A stretch of DNA of 64,000 nucleotides from Tenuibacillus multivorans (lineage in GTDB: Bacteria > Bacillota > Bacilli > Bacillales > Alkalibacillaceae). The position numbers and the translations under genes were made by a program. Shown one piece after another: positions 62,138-64,000 of the stretch (positions within the stretch are counted from its first letter, which is position 1; the number at the start of each line of letters is the position of its first letter). The DNA lies in NCBI RefSeq assembly GCF_900103915.1, contig NZ_FNIG01000003.1, positions 310,001-374,000 of the forward strand. The letters run 5' to 3'. The notes beneath the pieces were generated by a model. That model was not told the DNA's origin. It saw only the letters and a program-made list of their open reading frames with translations, and made no database searches.

Positions 62138-62352
62138 ATTTTTACCTCCTTCTAATACGGGCTTACCTAATTTCTCTTACTTAATGATTTTCGACAACTT
62201 TTTATTAAATCCTTTATTTTACATATAGATTGACTTGCTTTCAGTCTCCTCTACTTTTCATCTCTAATTAGGCCACATATATTCCATTATTTCTCCACTT
62301 CTGTTGTTCCTTCGGGGTTCGTATTAAGACTGCTGAAACTTATATTATCAAA

Positions 62353-63171
62353 TCACTTTGCACATAAAATGAAACTATTTAATGAATGCTCATTTTCATT
62401 TGATACATTCATTAGAGCATAGTAGCTGCTAACCAGTGTTTGTATCATAGCTGATACATTAGCGAACTCATGACGAATACTATTGGCGTAACTCTTTTCC
62501 CACTGTGCGTCCTGTAGATAAGTTGCATCGACCACTTCTTGTTTTGCGATTTGAAAACCTGACATTTCAAGTAACTCTATAACTTGGGTTTTATGGAACA
62601 AGTTTTGTATATTTCCATCATTATTTACATAATTCGAGTACAAGGCAAGAATCGAAGCTGCACAAAAATGGGCACGTTGTGATATGTGAGTAAAGTATAG
62701 GTCCCACTCTGCGATACATATGTATTTCGTCATTCGACGTAATTTCTTGAAATAACTCAGTAAATCCTCAGGTCTTTTAAAGTACCAGGAACTATGAGAT
62801 AACACTGCCACATCATATTTATCTCTAGATTCAAATGTCTTAAAATCCACGCCAAAATGAAATGTCACACGTTCTCCCAATCTGTAATTCTTTATTCTGT
62901 CTGTTGCCTGCCCTAACGTCAACGGAGCTCCATATTCGCGACTAGCAATATCAATGCCAATTACTTTACCATTTTTGCCTACTGCGTCTGCTATTGCTAC
63001 GGTAGTGTCACCCTGTCCGCAGCCAATTTCTAATACGGACATCCCTTCCTTGATCCCAAATTCCCCCACTAAATCTAGACGGTGTTGTAACTGTACCTGC
63101 TGTATTTCATCCGTTTCGTAGAGATTATATTCGGATAAAAAAGTTTTTGTTTTGTTGTTTAATTTAACCAA
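62353..63171 (-). CDS. Class I SAM-dependent methyltransferase
   Basis: A 272-residue methyltransferase. Motif I is VLEIGCGQGDTTVAIADAVG (about residue 45), motif II is VIGIDIAS and the post-II segment includes VAVLSHSSWYF. The C-terminal half has GFQIAKQEVVDATYLQ. The substrate is unknown. The start is TTG, with GGGGGTG about 11 bases upstream. It lies 50 bases after the preceding minus-strand gene. Confidence 0.87.
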   Translation of the reverse strand: MVKLNNKTKTFLSEYNLYETDEIQQVQLQHRLDLVGEFGIKEGMSVLEIGCGQGDTTVAIADAVGKNGKVIGIDIASREYGAPLTLGQATDRIKNYRLGERVTFHFGVDFKTFESRDKYDVAVLSHSSWYFKRPEDLLSYFKKLRRMTKYICIAEWDLYFTHISQRAHFCAASILALYSNYVNNDGNIQNLFHKTQVIELLEMSGFQIAKQEVVDATYLQDAQWEKSYANSIRHEFANVSAMIQTLVSSYYALMNVSNENEHSLNSFILCAK

Positions 63172-63224
63172 TATTATTTTTGCACCCCCAAATAATAACT
63201 TAACACATCTATTACTCTAAGTAT

Positions 63225-63974
63225 CTACTGTACTCTCTCAAGATCCACTTCATTCAAAATCCGTACAAAATCAACATTAATATCACCATAATGATACGAG
63301 GATCCATTAACCGAATGCTCTGGAAACTTTTCATCTCCATTTTGATCATAAGGAATCCATCCTATATATAGCGATGGATCTGGAAACATATCATGAAAAA
63401 AGGCCGGGGATTGTTTAGCTTCATTGACTTCTCCAATTTCAGACATAATCGTAGCCCATTCATTCGGAAGCTGCATGACGCCATATGGATTATTTTGAAT
63501 TGAGACGCTTTTCTCCATTTGTATTTGAGGCGTGTAGTGATGCTCCCCATACGTGATTTGGTAGTTTCGCTCTCTTAATAGATAAAACTTCGTTGATCCA
63601 AGTTTGTCATCCGGATGTATGTTCCACACGATATGGTAGGTTGATGGATCTGTTTGGTTAATTCTCCAAATCATCGGTTCTCCTGATTCATCGACTTTTA
63701 TTGGCTTCCATCTATGATGTCGCCACACCCAATAGCTTAATCCATATTGATTATTTTGGTTAACAAATGGTACAACAACATGTTCTTCGTCGACAAACAT
63801 TGTATCCAACGCGGTTTCGACACTAGCTCCGTCATTCAATTCATTAAGCTCCTGAACGACCTTGTCGTCAGATAGAAACGCCTTAGGATTGGCAAAATAA
63901 AACCAGTAAACACCAAATAATAGCACCCCAACCAGTATAATGCCGACTAATATATAAATCTTTTTTCTAGTCAT
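63225..63974 (-). CDS. Hypothetical membrane-anchored protein
   Basis: A 249-residue protein with one N-terminal transmembrane helix (IYILVGIILVGVLLFGVYWF), placing a soluble domain of about 220 residues outside the cell. That domain is rich in Trp, His and Tyr (YWVWRHHRWKPIKV; MQLPNEWATIMSE; YIGWIPYDQNG). I recognise no family. The start has an AAGGAGAGG site. It may be cotranscribed with the methyltransferase that follows. Confidence 0.7.
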   Translation of the reverse strand: MTRKKIYILVGIILVGVLLFGVYWFYFANPKAFLSDDKVVQELNELNDGASVETALDTMFVDEEHVVVPFVNQNNQYGLSYWVWRHHRWKPIKVDESGEPMIWRINQTDPSTYHIVWNIHPDDKLGSTKFYLLRERNYQITYGEHHYTPQIQMEKSVSIQNNPYGVMQLPNEWATIMSEIGEVNEAKQSPAFFHDMFPDPSLYIGWIPYDQNGDEKFPEHSVNGSSYHYGDINVDFVRILNEVDLERVQ

Positions 63975-64000
63975 GAGGTCTTCCTCTCCTTAAATAGCGA

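Overview
The window looks like a chromosomal segment of a spore-forming, low-GC member of the Bacillaceae. The evidence is gene order shared with Bacillus subtilis (accA-accD-malic enzyme-dnaE-ytrH/I-nrnA-ytpI-ytoI-ytkL; ytxK-ytfJ-ytfI; trpS-yjbA; fabF-fabH-med-yjaV-yjzD; yitW-yitV-yitU-yitR), a complete gerP spore-coat operon, and sporulation genes ytrH/ytrI. Many proteins are rich in Asp and Glu (for example FabF, PhnD and the BsuPI lipoprotein), which suggests a moderately halophilic genus. That genus-level reading is inference.

Layout. 1-9.3 kb: fatty-acid precursor synthesis (accA, accD), a FadR-type regulator, malic enzyme, replicative DnaE, sporulation genes ytrH/I, and NrnA. 9.3-20.2 kb: conserved housekeeping genes (YtoI, YtkL, an aminopeptidase P family peptidase, alanine dehydrogenase, a YtkK-like reductase, universal stress protein, EcsC-like protein, YtxK, YtfJ, YtfI, YtcJ-like amidohydrolase). 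20.2-28.8 kb: an accessory stretch with a DehI-family protein, a broken molybdenum oxidoreductase, part of a spoVA2mob-type spore-resistance cassette (2Duf, DUF1657, DUF4363), a membrane-tailed short-chain dehydrogenase, a two-subunit GMC oxidoreductase, and decayed small genes.

28.9-42.2 kb: T-box-controlled trpS, yjbA, an LCP cell-wall ligase, fabH-fabF behind a probable FapR operator, med, uppP, the yit cluster, and an intradiol dioxygenase/DUF3237 pair whose iron-ligand motif is altered. 42.2-53.1 kb: a phosphonate-type ABC transporter (phnD-C-E-E), D-amino-acid aminotransferase, a NifU-N-type protein, a BsuPI lipoprotein, YitT, DegV, a divergent membrane-anchored amylase-like protein, YisL, and ornithine aminotransferase. 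53.2-64 kb: an S66 peptidase, an IS3-family transposase scar, a three-gene membrane cluster (DUF418, DUF2157, GDYXXLXY), gerPA-F, then small accessory genes, including a broken methyltransferase.

No rRNA, tRNA, CRISPR array or intact mobile element was recognised. Many rho-independent terminators separate the units. The clearest regulatory sites are the trpS T-box with its promoter, the FapR-like box before fabH, and the phnD promoter.
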